DNA of 48,588 nt from Clostridium sp. (GTDB lineage: Bacteria > Bacillota > Clostridia > Lachnospirales > Lachnospiraceae), in NCBI GenBank assembly GCA_023664385.1, contig JAMPFU010000022.1, positions 1 to 48,588 of the forward strand, written 5' to 3'. Under the pieces are notes generated by a model. The model had not been told where the DNA came from. It made no database searches and saw only the letters and a program-made list of their open reading frames with translations. Positions within the stretch are counted from its first letter, which is position 1, and each line of letters opens with the position of its first letter. The position numbers and the translations under genes were made by a program. Shown piece by piece: positions 17,228-25,879 of the stretch.

Positions 17228-17354
17228 GTGTTTTGGATGCTGTTTTCAGGTATTACCGTTTGCATCAAAAATACTGTCTAATAAAATAATGATATGAAAA
17301 GTGCGTAGCCAAAGAGGCATAAGTCCAGCTTCTTTGATTACGCATTATTTTTTT
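17228..17354 (+). promoter_or_regulatory. Attenuator-type leader: upstream hairpin plus terminator before the MATE start
   Basis: The first stem is GTGTTTTGGATGC (17228-17240) with GCATCAAAAATAC (17262-17274): 13 positions, one mismatch, with GGTA/TACC inside the loop. A second long hairpin follows: GTGCGTA (17301-17307) with TACGCAT (17339-17345), inner CAAAGA with TCTTTG, and then seven T at 17348-17354. A terminator 25 nt before a start codon, inside the leader of its own promoter, is the layout of a riboswitch or other attenuator. The first hairpin does not match an aptamer I know. Confidence 0.6.
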
Positions 17355-17380
17355 GCAAAAAGCAGATAAGGAGAATGATG

Positions 17381-18790
17381 ATGGAAGAAAAAGTAAATGA
17401 TTTTTTGGAAAGACAGCCTGTTGGAGCATTGATGAAAAAGTATGCAGTACCCTGTGTGATTTCCCTGCTGGTGGCGGCACTCTATAATATTGTAGACCAG
17501 CTTTTTATTGCCAATGCCGATTATCTTGGCTCTTACGGAAACGCTGCTAATACGGTAGTATTTCCCCTGACAGTAATAGCACTGGCAGTAGCCGTGATGA
17601 TTGGTGACGGCTGCTGTGCATTTGTCAGCATTTGTCTTGGAGGAGGCAGGAGAGACGATGCAGGAAAAAGCATTGGTAGTGCAGTATTGCTATGTGTGAT
17701 AAGCAGTATTGTGCTTACGGCAGTGTACCTCATTTTTCAGGAGCCGATTTTGACGTTGTTTGGAGGACGGGTCAATGAGGAAACATTTGCACATGCCAAG
17801 GAGTACTTTTTTTGGATAAGCATAGGCATTCCGTTTTATATGTTCGGTCAGGCGATGAATCCCGTTATCCGTTCCGACGGAAGCCCAAGGTTTGCCATGC
17901 TGTCTACCTTGGCAGGGGCAGTTGTAAATATTATTCTTGACCCTATTTTCATTTTTGTCTGTAAATGGGGCATGATGGGTGCGGCAGTGGCTACTGTTAT
18001 GGGGCAAATTTTAACGGCTGGAATGGCTGTGTGGTACTTGTGCCATATGAAGGCGGTCAGTCTTGAAGCAGCCGATTTCCGTGTACATCACCAACTGGCA
18101 GGAAAATATCTTGCACTTGGCGTTACGAGCTTTTTATCACAAATTTCACTGGTGGCGGCGATGGCGGCAGTCAATAATATGGTACAGAAGTATGGTGCGG
18201 TAGATGATGTATTTGGACAGGTGCAGTATGCACAAATTCCGATGGCTGTCGTCGGCATTGTAATGAAATTCTTTCAAATTGTTATTTCTATCGCAGTGGG
18301 AACGGCGGCAGGCTGTATTCCAATTGTAGGCTACAACATCGGTGCAGGCAGGAAGGACAGGGTGAAAAGCCTGTTTACAAGATTACTTGCCGTGGAAGCC
18401 ATTGTGGGGGCAATTGCACTGCTTATTGTGGAATTATTCCCACGGCAGCTTATCAATTTGTTTGGTGCGGCAAATGAAAGTACCTATTATACACAATTCG
18501 CAGTCAAGAGCTTTCGGATTTATCTGTGCATGATGATTTTTGCCACTGTAAACAAGGGAACCTTTATTTTCCTGCAATCCTTGGGAAAGGCGGCAGTCTC
18601 AATTGCAATTTCACTGGTGCGTGAGGTAGTATTTGGTGTGGGCTTTGCCTTGCTTTTACCTATGTTTTTTGGTTTGGACGGTGTGCTTTATTCCATGCCT
18701 GTATCGGATATTCTGACCTTTGTAATAGCACTGGTTATAATTGTGCGTACATATCGGGAGCTTGGCGGACGGCGTGAAGCAACAGGGTAA
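17381..18790 (+). CDS. MATE-family multidrug efflux transporter
   Basis: 469 aa from ATG 17381, 7 nt after AAGGAG; the two ATGs just before it sit too close to the ribosome site. Twelve TM helices are arranged as two MatE halves, starting with PVGALMKKYAVPCVISLLVA and with the internal repeat GLDGVLYSMPVSD near the end. It would export cationic drugs or metabolites using a Na+ or H+ gradient. It is probably controlled by the attenuator upstream rather than directly by the neighbouring two-component systems. Confidence 0.92.
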   Translation: MEEKVNDFLERQPVGALMKKYAVPCVISLLVAALYNIVDQLFIANADYLGSYGNAANTVVFPLTVIALAVAVMIGDGCCAFVSICLGGGRRDDAGKSIGSAVLLCVISSIVLTAVYLIFQEPILTLFGGRVNEETFAHAKEYFFWISIGIPFYMFGQAMNPVIRSDGSPRFAMLSTLAGAVVNIILDPIFIFVCKWGMMGAAVATVMGQILTAGMAVWYLCHMKAVSLEAADFRVHHQLAGKYLALGVTSFLSQISLVAAMAAVNNMVQKYGAVDDVFGQVQYAQIPMAVVGIVMKFFQIVISIAVGTAAGCIPIVGYNIGAGRKDRVKSLFTRLLAVEAIVGAIALLIVELFPRQLINLFGAANESTYYTQFAVKSFRIYLCMMIFATVNKGTFIFLQSLGKAAVSIAISLVREVVFGVGFALLLPMFFGLDGVLYSMPVSDILTFVIALVIIVRTYRELGGRREATG

Positions 18791-18896
18791 AGCCGCTTAT
18801 GGTGTCATTGACTTTGGGTATGAAATAATGTATAAAAGTGGTAGAGGGTAAGTTTTTTGCACTCACATTAAGGTTAGGGATGGCAGGTGATTTAAA

Positions 18897-19241
18897 ATGA
18901 AAATAAAAAAATTTTTGTTTACCGTTCTTGATGTAGTGATTGTGTTGCTTGCGTGTTATTGGTGTTTGTGGTTAGTCTTTTATTTTTCTGCAACATTTGA
19001 CGGTTCAATCGTTATTACACATCCCTATGCAATATTTGAAAGAAAGTACCTTGTACCTGCCCAAAGCATTGGCATACCAATTCTTTTTACAGTCATTTCA
19101 ATTTTTTTATATTCTGAATTGAGGAAAAAAGAAATCATTAGTAAAAAATATATTATTCTCGCGTTATTTAATACAATACCGCTTTGGGTCCTTTGTATTT
19201 GTCAAATTATGAATTTGGTTACTTATTGGAATGAATTATAA
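18897..19241 (+). CDS. Small membrane protein, three TM helices
   Basis: 114 aa. TM segments lie at about 7-33, 55-74 and 83-107. RBS AGGTGATTT fits ATG 18897. No family is recognised. Its last 23 nt overlap the 3' end of the truncated Abi gene on the other strand, so the junction that shortened that gene lies here. Confidence 0.6.
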   Translation: MKIKKFLFTVLDVVIVLLACYWCLWLVFYFSATFDGSIVITHPYAIFERKYLVPAQSIGIPILFTVISIFLYSELRKKEIISKKYIILALFNTIPLWVLCICQIMNLVTYWNEL

Positions 19242-19626
19242 TATTAATTTGTTTTTGGCTGTTGCCGTAATCATAATTGGAAGGATTTTGATAATCAGCT
19301 ATACCATTTCCGTATAAATCTGAAAAGTGATATGAGATGGAGGATTTAATGTTCTTTTCTACAATTAGAATATATTTCAAAAAAACTTCTCGTAAATCTG
19401 CATCAAAAAGGTATATTTGGTAAATGTCATTAAATGTGGTATTAGTTATGTAACGATTTGTTGTAGTGTCTTTGAAGACTTCTTTGTATCCATTGATGAG
19501 ACCGTAATAACCAACTTTGTTTAGGATATGGGTCGCAAGGTTGTCATCTTCAATGATTAAATTCTTGTTTTTTAAATGCTGGATTTGTGTTTTATAATCC
19601 ATAAAAGTATTTCTGTTTGATGCCAT
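19219..19626 (-). pseudogene. Abi_2/AbiF-like HEPN protein, truncated
   Basis: 135 aa against roughly 300 for Abi_2 proteins. The N-terminal hallmarks are present: YKTQIQHLKNKNLII, LNKVGYYGLINGYKEVF, then IYLFDADLREVFLKYILIVEKNIKSSISYHFSDLYG. K94-x5-H100 may correspond to a HEPN Rx4-6H site with Lys for Arg. After about residue 124 the frame runs into unrelated DNA shared with the gene at 18897, removing the C-terminal half. RBS AAGGAG precedes the ATG. AbiD/AbiF proteins abort phage infection as RNases and associate with a structured upstream RNA, which is present here. The fragment is probably inactive. Confidence 0.75.
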
Positions 19627-19627
19627 A

Positions 19628-19706
19628 AAATCTCCTTAAAGACGAAACGGCCCCCGCAGGAGCCGCTCGGGTTACGGGCTTCTCAAGTTTCCGTAACTCA
19701 TTCACT
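19628..19706 (-). ncRNA. AbiF-type structured RNA upstream of the abi gene
   Basis: On the minus strand the first 80 nt of the transcript contain GTTACGG paired with CCGTAAC (19671-19697) and a GC-rich stem CGGC/GCCG (19648-19665) with inner CC/GG. This is strikingly GC-rich for the region. Position and shape fit the conserved RNA found upstream of abiF genes (AbiF RNA motif). Identity was judged by eye, without a covariance model. Confidence 0.55.
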
Positions 19707-19712
19707 GGTACT

Positions 19713-19741
19713 ACTGTACAACAAAATTGATGTTTTGTCAA
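19713..19741 (-). promoter_or_regulatory. Consensus promoter for the Abi leader RNA
   Basis: On the minus strand TTGACA (19741-19736), a 17-bp spacer and TACAGT (19718-19713). Transcription would begin near 19706, just before the structured RNA. The promoter is intact although the downstream gene is truncated. Confidence 0.65.
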
Positions 19742-19859
19742 ATAGAAATCCAGCTGCTAAGTAGTATATGCTGTAGAGAAAATAAAATGCAGATGCGTGA
19801 TGTAAAAAATTCTATCCTGTGTTTCATACTTGGCTTCATGGCGTAAAATCGTCACGATA

Positions 19860-19889
19860 TTGACAGGAAAATTTATGGTAGTTTATAAT
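19860..19889 (+). promoter_or_regulatory. Promoter of the methyltransferase leader
   Basis: TTGACA (19860-19865), an 18-bp spacer and TATAAT (19884-19889). The predicted start near 19896 makes a leader of about 265 nt before the ATG at 20161. Confidence 0.65.
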
Positions 19890-19965
19890 GATTCATGTAT
19901 TCTCATAAATGGGATATGAAATTCATTTTTTGGAGGGTTATTGTGGGAAAACGAATTAACAACTC

Positions 19966-20040
19966 GGTGCAGTTTTAGAAGCTGGCAACAGATTGTATCG
20001 AGGTTAAATATTAAAATTTCATGTTGTCAGGAACTGCACC
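19966..20040 (+). promoter_or_regulatory. Long two-part hairpin in the methyltransferase leader
   Basis: GGTGCAGTT (19966-19974) pairs with AACTGCACC (20032-20040). Inside it, CTGGCAACA (19982-19990) pairs with TGTTGTCAG (20022-20030) with a single G-T pair. Eighteen paired positions in two coaxial helices argue for a structured RNA. No T-tract follows, so it is not a terminator. A 67-codon frame (TTG at 19941) crosses it but has no coding character. Confidence 0.55.
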
Positions 20041-20103
20041 TATTATATGATATGTCAAAAGTGCCTTGCCAGGTTTTCCATGAAAATTTGACATGCAGTA
20101 TCG

Positions 20104-20136
20104 GTCCATTTTCTAAAAGCAAATTAGGAATGGACT
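20104..20136 (+). promoter_or_regulatory. Second copy of the 21-nt element in a hairpin
   Basis: GTCCATT (20104-20110) pairs with AATGGAC (20129-20135), and inner TCT with AGG. The loop and 3' side (20116-20136) match the element at 1887-1907 in 19 of 21 positions. It lies 15 nt before the ribosome site of the methyltransferase. Confidence 0.6.
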
Positions 20137-20160
20137 TTGTATAAGAAAAGGAGCAGTTTT

Positions 20161-20922
20161 ATGAATAGAGATTATTTAAAAACAATTTGGAAGCAGGAAG
20201 AAGAAACAGCCCATATTCATGGCTGGGATTTTTCACACATTGAGGGAAGATACGAAGCGGAGCAGGACTTACCGTGGGACTATGAAGGGTTAGTCCGAAA
20301 ATACTTAAAAAGCAACTTGCGTATTTTGGATTACGATACAGGCGGCGGTGAATTTTTGCTGTCGTTAAATCATCCGTATGACAAAACTGCGGCGACGGAA
20401 GGATATCCGCCAAATGTCAGGCTGTGTCAGGAACGGCTGTTACCACTTGGGATATGCTTTAAAGAATGTGCCGACCCGTCACGAATTCCATTTGAGGATG
20501 AAGCCTTTGACTTAATCATCAACAGACATGGCGGCTTTTGTGCAAAGGAAATACATAGGCTGCTGCGTCCAAATGGCTTAATTGTGACAGAGCAGGTGGG
20601 TGGAGATAATGAGCAGGATTTGGTGAAACTGGTGTTGCCAAGGGCAAAGAAGCCATTTCCAAAGTTAAATCTTGCAAATCAGCGTAAGGAATTTGAGGAT
20701 GCAGGGCTTCAAATTGTTCAGGCGGAGGAAGCATACCGTTCAATAAAATTTTATGATGTTGGAGCATTTGTCTGGTTTGCACATGTCATTGAATGGGAAT
20801 TTCCAGACTTTTCCGTGGACGGATGCTTTAGCAAGCTGCTGAAAATGCAGCAAATCATAGAGAAAGACGGATTTGTGCAGGGAACCATTCATCGGTATCT
20901 GATTGTTGCGAAAAAGGGATAG
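20161..20922 (+). CDS. Class I SAM-dependent methyltransferase
   Basis: 253 aa from ATG 20161, 7 nt after AAGGAGC. Motif I is LDYDTGGGEFLLSL, the acidic motif II is TEGYPPN, and the post-motif DEAFDLIINRHGGFCAKEIHRLLRPNGLIVTEQVGG is typical of methyltransferase domain 11/25 families. The substrate is unknown. The neighbours are an esterase in tail-to-tail orientation (4 nt gap) and the Abi remnant. The long structured leader points to RNA-level control, unusual for a lone methyltransferase. Confidence 0.88.
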   Translation: MNRDYLKTIWKQEEETAHIHGWDFSHIEGRYEAEQDLPWDYEGLVRKYLKSNLRILDYDTGGGEFLLSLNHPYDKTAATEGYPPNVRLCQERLLPLGICFKECADPSRIPFEDEAFDLIINRHGGFCAKEIHRLLRPNGLIVTEQVGGDNEQDLVKLVLPRAKKPFPKLNLANQRKEFEDAGLQIVQAEEAYRSIKFYDVGAFVWFAHVIEWEFPDFSVDGCFSKLLKMQQIIEKDGFVQGTIHRYLIVAKKG

Positions 20923-20926
20923 GTTA

Positions 20927-21631
20927 TTATTGTGTGTACATTTTGGGAGCTTGCTGTCTGATAACCCAAGCGATGCCTTTGGCAGTACGCAGTTCTACAT
21001 TTTTAAAATGATTCCCCTCATTCCATTCTAAAGTACAGATTGCGTCTTGGTCTGTTAATATGCGGTATTCTTCTTCAAGACACGCTGAAACTGTCTGCAT
21101 GATGGGATTTTTTGTGTGAGCCTCCTTATCTCCAAGGCTCAGGTATATATGCCGGGCTTTCACGCTGCTGTTTTTGGTAAATTCAACAAATCGGGGAAAC
21201 CAAACAGACGGCGACACGGCTGCTATGCCTGAAAATAGTTCCGTGCGAAATCCACTCCATAGTGCAAACAGACCTGCAAGAGAATAGCCTGCCATAACAT
21301 AATGCTTTTTGCTTGTAACATGGTAGAGCTTTTTCAGGGTTGGTATCAGAGAATTTATTATAAAGGAAAGCGTGGCGTCTGCACCGTCGCCAAAGCTTTC
21401 CTTGCCAAACACGGGTGCAGCCTGCCACGGGGACAGCTCACTGTTCCAGTCGGATATAATAACTGCTATCAGAAAAAAATCTGCATTGTCCGTTAAATTA
21501 TTTATTTCCTGTAATTCCAAATCAATCGTATTTAAGTAGCGTTCGTCCACAGGCTGGATAACCCATAGGTCAGCGTCAGAATTTCCGTATGTATAAGCAT
21601 GCCTGTTTTCTACTGTAATTTTGTTTGTCAT
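20927..21631 (-). CDS. Alpha/beta-hydrolase esterase (esterase D/IroE-like)
   Basis: 234 aa from ATG 21631, behind GCGAGGTAATA; the longer frame from 21658 lacks a ribosome site. The nucleophile elbow is GYSLAG, an SPSVWFP motif follows as in the enterochelin-esterase-like family, and the His probably lies in EGNHFKN. It likely hydrolyses a small ester or thioester. It converges on the methyltransferase gene with 4 nt between stops and carries the third copy of the 21-nt element in its leader. Confidence 0.82.
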   Translation of the reverse strand: MTNKITVENRHAYTYGNSDADLWVIQPVDERYLNTIDLELQEINNLTDNADFFLIAVIISDWNSELSPWQAAPVFGKESFGDGADATLSFIINSLIPTLKKLYHVTSKKHYVMAGYSLAGLFALWSGFRTELFSGIAAVSPSVWFPRFVEFTKNSSVKARHIYLSLGDKEAHTKNPIMQTVSACLEEEYRILTDQDAICTLEWNEGNHFKNVELRTAKGIAWVIRQQAPKMYTQ

Positions 21632-21659
21632 ATTATTACCTCGCAAGTTTCTGAACATC

Positions 21660-21680
21660 AGTTTATTCCAAATTTGCTTT
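21660..21680 (-). promoter_or_regulatory. Third copy of the 21-nt element
   Basis: On the minus strand AAAGCAAATTTGGAATAAAC starts at 21680, about 40 nt before the esterase ribosome site. The 15-nt block TGAAAGCAAATTTGG is identical to the copy at 1885. The flanking stem is weak here, so this copy may be decayed or may act as sequence rather than structure. Confidence 0.5.
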
Positions 21681-21799
21681 CAGCGATGGCATGCAAAAAG
21701 CAATCACTTTTTGTTGGCTTAATCATACCATAGGAATGTAAGTATTTCTATCCTGCTTTTTCAGGGCTTTTCCTTCTATATCTTTTTAATTCATTTTAT

Positions 21800-21839
21800 T
21801 TTACACAAATTTGACAAAAGCTGTGTTTTTGATTTTACA
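21800..21839 (+). promoter_or_regulatory. Pho box and promoter of pstS
   Basis: TTTACA (21800-21805), TTGACA (21811-21816) and TTTACA (21834-21839) are spaced 11 and 23 bp, matching the TT(A/C/T)ACA repeats bound by PhoP in Firmicutes. The middle hexamer is also a consensus -35 box. Phosphate-starvation activation by the PhoP-like regulator at 25876 is expected. Confidence 0.55.
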
Positions 21840-21895
21840 AATAATACTTATCATAGTAAACGTAAACAAAATTCAAAGATAAGGAGATAAGTATT

Positions 21896-22714
21896 ATGAA
21901 AAAAATGAAAAAACTTGTTGGTGCTGTCGTTGCCCTGTCACTTACACTTACGGCTGTGACAGGCTGCGGAAAAAAGAAGGACAGCGGTACGGTAGCTACA
22001 GATGGTTCCACTTCCATGGAAAAGGTGATTGGTGCATTGGGAGAAGCGTTTGAGCAGGATAATCCTGGGGTAACCTTTACATATAATCCAACAGGCTCAG
22101 GCTCGGGGATAACGGCAGTTGCCGAGGGACGATGTGACATCGGACTGTCAAGCCGTCACCTGAAGGATGAGGAAAAGGCACAGGGACTTACAGAAACCAT
22201 ACTTGCACTTGACGGTATTGCTATCATTGTAAATCCTGATAATCCGATTGCTGACCTTGACCTTGATACAGTTGGAAAGATTTACAAGGGTGAAATCACA
22301 AACTGGAAGGATGTCGGCGGTAACGATTTGGAAATCGTTTTGATTGGACGTGAGGCAGGAAGTGGTACAAGAGATGGCTTTGAGTCTATCACGGGAACGG
22401 AGGATGCGTGCAAATACCGTCAGGAGCTCACATCCACAGGAGACGTAATTACAACCGTGTCAGGAAATCCGGGTGCAATCGGCTATGCCTCCCTTGCATC
22501 TGTAAAGGATACGGTAAAGGTACTTTCTGTTGGAGGAGTTATTCCTACCGAGGACACAGTAAAGGATGGAAGCTATGTGGTACAGCGTCCGTTTGTCCTG
22601 GTAACAAAAAATGATAAGGAGCTTTCAGAGACGGCACAGAAATTCTTTGATTACGTAACTTCACCTGAGGCAAATGAAATTATTTCTTCTGCGGGTGCAG
22701 TGCCTGTAAATTAG
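21896..22714 (+). CDS. pstS: Phosphate ABC transporter substrate-binding lipoprotein
   Basis: 272 aa. Signal peptide with lipobox AVTGC (C24) anchors it outside the membrane. The phosphate-binding signatures are present: DGSTSMEK, NPTGSGSGITAV and GREAGSGTRDGFE. It is the first gene of a seven-gene set. RBS AAGGAGATAAG. It captures phosphate and hands it to PstCA. Confidence 0.96.
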   Translation: MKKMKKLVGAVVALSLTLTAVTGCGKKKDSGTVATDGSTSMEKVIGALGEAFEQDNPGVTFTYNPTGSGSGITAVAEGRCDIGLSSRHLKDEEKAQGLTETILALDGIAIIVNPDNPIADLDLDTVGKIYKGEITNWKDVGGNDLEIVLIGREAGSGTRDGFESITGTEDACKYRQELTSTGDVITTVSGNPGAIGYASLASVKDTVKVLSVGGVIPTEDTVKDGSYVVQRPFVLVTKNDKELSETAQKFFDYVTSPEANEIISSAGAVPVN

Positions 22715-22741
22715 ATGGCATAGGATGAAAGGTGGAGTCAT

Positions 22742-23617
22742 ATGAAGAACCAAAAGCGTATTATGGAACATGTCATACATGGCATATTTCTGATGCTTGG
22801 GCTGATAACAGTTGGATGTGTCCTCCTCATTACCGTTTACCTTATCATATCGGGAATTCCAGCCATCCGTAAAATCGGTGCCCTGAAATTTCTGACAGGG
22901 AAAAGCTGGGCTTCGACGGCGGCACAGCCGCAATATGGAATATTGCCGTTTATCCTTACCAGCATTTATGGTACGGCAGGAGCAATCGCCATTGGAGTGC
23001 CGATTGGATTTATGACAGCAGTTTATCTCTCTAAGGCAGCAGGACCAAGGGTGAAAGCTGTCATAGAGTCAGCGGTCAGCCTTTTGGCGGGAATTCCCTC
23101 GGTTGTATATGGACTTGTGGGCATGATGGTACTTGTTCCGGGTATTCGTATTCTGTTTCATATTCCTGATGGAGCAAGCCTTTTCGCTGCAATTATTGTA
23201 CTTGCCATTATGATTTTACCAAGTGTCATAAAAGTATCGCTCACAGCGTTGGACGCTGTTCCGAAGGAATACGAGGATGCTTCCCTTGCACTTGGTGCGA
23301 CACCTGTTGAAACTTATTTTCGGGTGTCAGTTCCAGCGGCAAAAAGTGGGATTGCGGCAGCGGTTGTTTTGGGTGTCGGCAGGGCGATTGGAGAGGCAAT
23401 GGCGATTATGATGGTGGCAGGAAATGCACCCAATATGCCAAAGCTGTTTCAAAGTGTACGGTTCCTTACAACAGCCGTGGCGAGTGAGATGTCCTATGCG
23501 GCTGACGGAAGCTTACAAAAGCAGGCGTTATTTTCAATCGCATTGGTGTTGTTCCTGTTTATCATGCTGATAAATGCAGCATTAAATTTCTTTTTGAAAC
23601 GCAGTAAGGAGAATTAA
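22742..23617 (+). CDS. pstC: Phosphate ABC transporter permease PstC
   Basis: 291 aa, six TM helices with the EAA loop (DAVPKEYEDASLALGATPVETYFRVSVP) that contacts PstB. Residues SLLAGIPSVVYGLVG are typical of PstC. RBS AAAGGTGGAG. It forms the membrane channel with PstA. Confidence 0.96.
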   Translation: MKNQKRIMEHVIHGIFLMLGLITVGCVLLITVYLIISGIPAIRKIGALKFLTGKSWASTAAQPQYGILPFILTSIYGTAGAIAIGVPIGFMTAVYLSKAAGPRVKAVIESAVSLLAGIPSVVYGLVGMMVLVPGIRILFHIPDGASLFAAIIVLAIMILPSVIKVSLTALDAVPKEYEDASLALGATPVETYFRVSVPAAKSGIAAAVVLGVGRAIGEAMAIMMVAGNAPNMPKLFQSVRFLTTAVASEMSYAADGSLQKQALFSIALVLFLFIMLINAALNFFLKRSKEN

Positions 23618-23619
23618 AA

Positions 23620-24477
23620 ATGCAAAAACAGACAATTTCTGCTAAAAGGAAAACATATATTATAACATTGCGTGTTCTGATGGGGATTTCGGTAAGTATT
23701 ACCTGTGCACTGGTCCTGTTCTTAATCGGTTATGTAATGTGGAAGGGACTTCCAAATGTATCATGGGAGCTTCTTACCACAAAGCCAAGCTACTTGGGCG
23801 GGCGGATTGGTATACTGCCTGACATATTAAATACGTTCTACATTGTGCTGGCAACCCTGATATTTGTTCTGCCGCTTGGAGTAGGGGCAGCTATTTACCT
23901 GACGGAATATGCACAAAATAAAAAATTGGTGGATATGATTGAGTATGCAGCTGAAACTTTATCGGGTATCCCATCTATTATTTATGGTCTTGTTGGTATG
24001 CTGTTTTTCTGCCGCTTTATGAAAACTTCGCTCATGGCAGGTGCCTTAACCTTGGTCATTATGAATTTGCCGACGGTGATGCGGACAACCCAGGAGAGCT
24101 TAAAAACAGTTCCGCAAAGCTACCGTGAAAGTGCTTTTGGGCTGGGAGCGGGAAAATGGCGTGTGATTCGGACGGTTGTACTACCGGGCTGTATTGATGG
24201 TGTCATAACAGGCTGCATATTGTCAGTTGGGCGTATTCTTGGAGAATCGGCGGCACTTCTGTTTACGGCAGGTTTTGCACATGCCCTGAATGGGATTGTC
24301 GATGGACTTGGCAGTCCGGGGGCAACCCTGACAGTAGCACTTTACGTGTACGCAAAAGAAAATGGAGAATTTGGTATTGCCTTTGCCATTGCAGCGATCC
24401 TGATGATTTTGACAATGCTTATTAATCTGTCAGCTGTGTTGGTAGGTAAATATTTTCAAAAAAGGAGAAAGTTATGA
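23620..24477 (+). CDS. pstA: Phosphate ABC transporter permease PstA
   Basis: 285 aa, six TM helices. [21 protein letters not shown] and the EAA loop [20 protein letters not shown] identify PstA. It starts 2 nt after pstC and overlaps pstB by 4 nt, so the three are translated together. Confidence 0.96.
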   Translation: MQKQTISAKRKTYIITLRVLMGISVSITCALVLFLIGYVMWKGLPNVSWELLTTKPSYLGGRIGILPDILNTFYIVLATLIFVLPLGVGAAIYLTEYAQNKKLVDMIEYAAETLSGIPSIIYGLVGMLFFCRFMKTSLMAGALTLVIMNLPTVMRTTQESLKTVPQSYRESAFGLGAGKWRVIRTVVLPGCIDGVITGCILSVGRILGESAALLFTAGFAHALNGIVDGLGSPGATLTVALYVYAKENGEFGIAFAIAAILMILTMLINLSAVLVGKYFQKRRKL

Positions 24478-25229
24478 GTAATGCTATGACGGTAGATGAC
24501 CTATGCCTATGGTATGGAAATACGCAGGCACTGAAAAATATAAATATTGAAATTGAGGAAAAGAGCATCACAGCTTTAATTGGTCCTTCGGGTTGTGGAA
24601 AATCTACCTTTTTAAAATCATTAAACCGAATGAATGACCTGATTCCGGAGGTGTGGATTACAGGTGAGGTACGCTACAGGGGAAACAACATTTTTGATGC
24701 GGCGACTGACGTCAACGAGCTTCGACGAAATATCGGAATGGTCTTTCAAAAGCCAACCCCTTTTCCGATGAGCATATACGATAACATAGCGTATGGACCA
24801 AGAACACATGGAATTAAAAATAAGGCAAAGCTGGATGAGATTGTGGAACAGTCGTTATGTGGTGCAGCCATTTGGGATGAGGTGAAGGACAGGCTGAAAA
24901 AATCGGCTTTGGGGCTTTCAGGCGGACAACAGCAGCGTCTGTGTATTGCCCGTGCACTTGCAGTAGAGCCGGATGTGCTTTTGATGGATGAGCCGACAAG
25001 TGCCCTTGATCCGATTTCCACATCAAAAATTGAGGAGCTTGCAATGGAGCTGAAAGAAAAGTATACTATTATCATTGTGACACATAATATGCAGCAGGCT
25101 GTGAGAATTTCTGATAATACGGCGTTCTTTTTGCTCGGTGATTTAATTGAGTATGGAAATACACAAAGAATGTTTGAACAACCAAAGGATAAAAGAACAG
25201 AGGATTATATTACAGGGAGGTTTGGATAA
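24474..25229 (+). CDS. pstB: Phosphate ABC transporter ATPase PstB
   Basis: 251 aa. Walker [10 protein letters not shown], signature LSGGQQQR, Walker [13 protein letters not shown] and the switch His in THNMQQ. The stretch SLNRMNDL after Walker A is specific to PstB. RBS AAAGGAGAAAG. Confidence 0.97.
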   Translation: MSNAMTVDDLCLWYGNTQALKNINIEIEEKSITALIGPSGCGKSTFLKSLNRMNDLIPEVWITGEVRYRGNNIFDAATDVNELRRNIGMVFQKPTPFPMSIYDNIAYGPRTHGIKNKAKLDEIVEQSLCGAAIWDEVKDRLKKSALGLSGGQQQRLCIARALAVEPDVLLMDEPTSALDPISTSKIEELAMELKEKYTIIIVTHNMQQAVRISDNTAFFLLGDLIEYGNTQRMFEQPKDKRTEDYITGRFG

Positions 25230-25879
25230 TGAGAAGTCATTTTGATGAACAGCTTGCTACACTGAATAATGAGCTTACCCAAATGGGTGCAATGTGTGAG
25301 GAGGCGATATCGGTTGCTTCCATGGCACTGACTACGGGTAATGTTAAACTGACAGGTAAGGTTTTATCTCTTGACGGAGAGATTGGTCAAATGGAGCGGC
25401 GGATAGAAACCCTATGCCTGAAATTATTGTTGCAGCAGCAGCCTGTTGCAAGGGATTTGCGGCAGATTTCAGCAGCCCTAAAAATGATTACCGATATGGA
25501 GCGTATTGGAACGCAGGCAGCAGATATAGCAGAAATCATTACATTTCTTGATGGAAGGACAGGCGAAGAATGTAAGCATATCCGTTTTATGGCAGAAGCC
25601 ACAATCCGAATGGTGACGGAGAGCATTGATGCATATGTAAAGCAGGATGTTGTTTTGGCAGCTGCGGCAATTGATCACGATGACGTGGTGGATGATTTGT
25701 TTTTGCAGGTCAAGGCATCCCTCATTAAGCTGATATCAGAAAAACCGTCTGATGGTGGATATGCGTTGGATTTGCTGATGATTGCCAAGTATTTTGAACG
25801 TATCGGAGATCATGCAGTAAATATTGCAGAGTGGGTGGCTTTTTCCGTGACGGGTGTACATAAAGGAGAAGGAATATGA
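25229..25879 (+). CDS. phoU: Phosphate signalling regulator PhoU
   Basis: 216 aa, all-helical with two three-helix PhoU repeats; metal-binding E/D-xxxD patterns occur in ITDMERIGTQAADIAE and AKYFERIGDHAVNIAEW. PhoU links PstSCAB activity to the PhoR kinase. The start codon shares its A with the last base of the pstB stop. Confidence 0.96.
   Translation: MRSHFDEQLATLNNELTQMGAMCEEAISVASMALTTGNVKLTGKVLSLDGEIGQMERRIETLCLKLLLQQQPVARDLRQISAALKMITDMERIGTQAADIAEIITFLDGRTGEECKHIRFMAEATIRMVTESIDAYVKQDVVLAAAAIDHDDVVDDLFLQVKASLIKLISEKPSDGGYALDLLMIAKYFERIGDHAVNIAEWVAFSVTGVHKGEGI

Noticed and set aside
19941-20144. 67-aa frame in the methyltransferase leader
   Set aside because: Its codons are constrained by the two hairpins. 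The start is TTG and the product resembles nothing, although GGAGG lies upstream.
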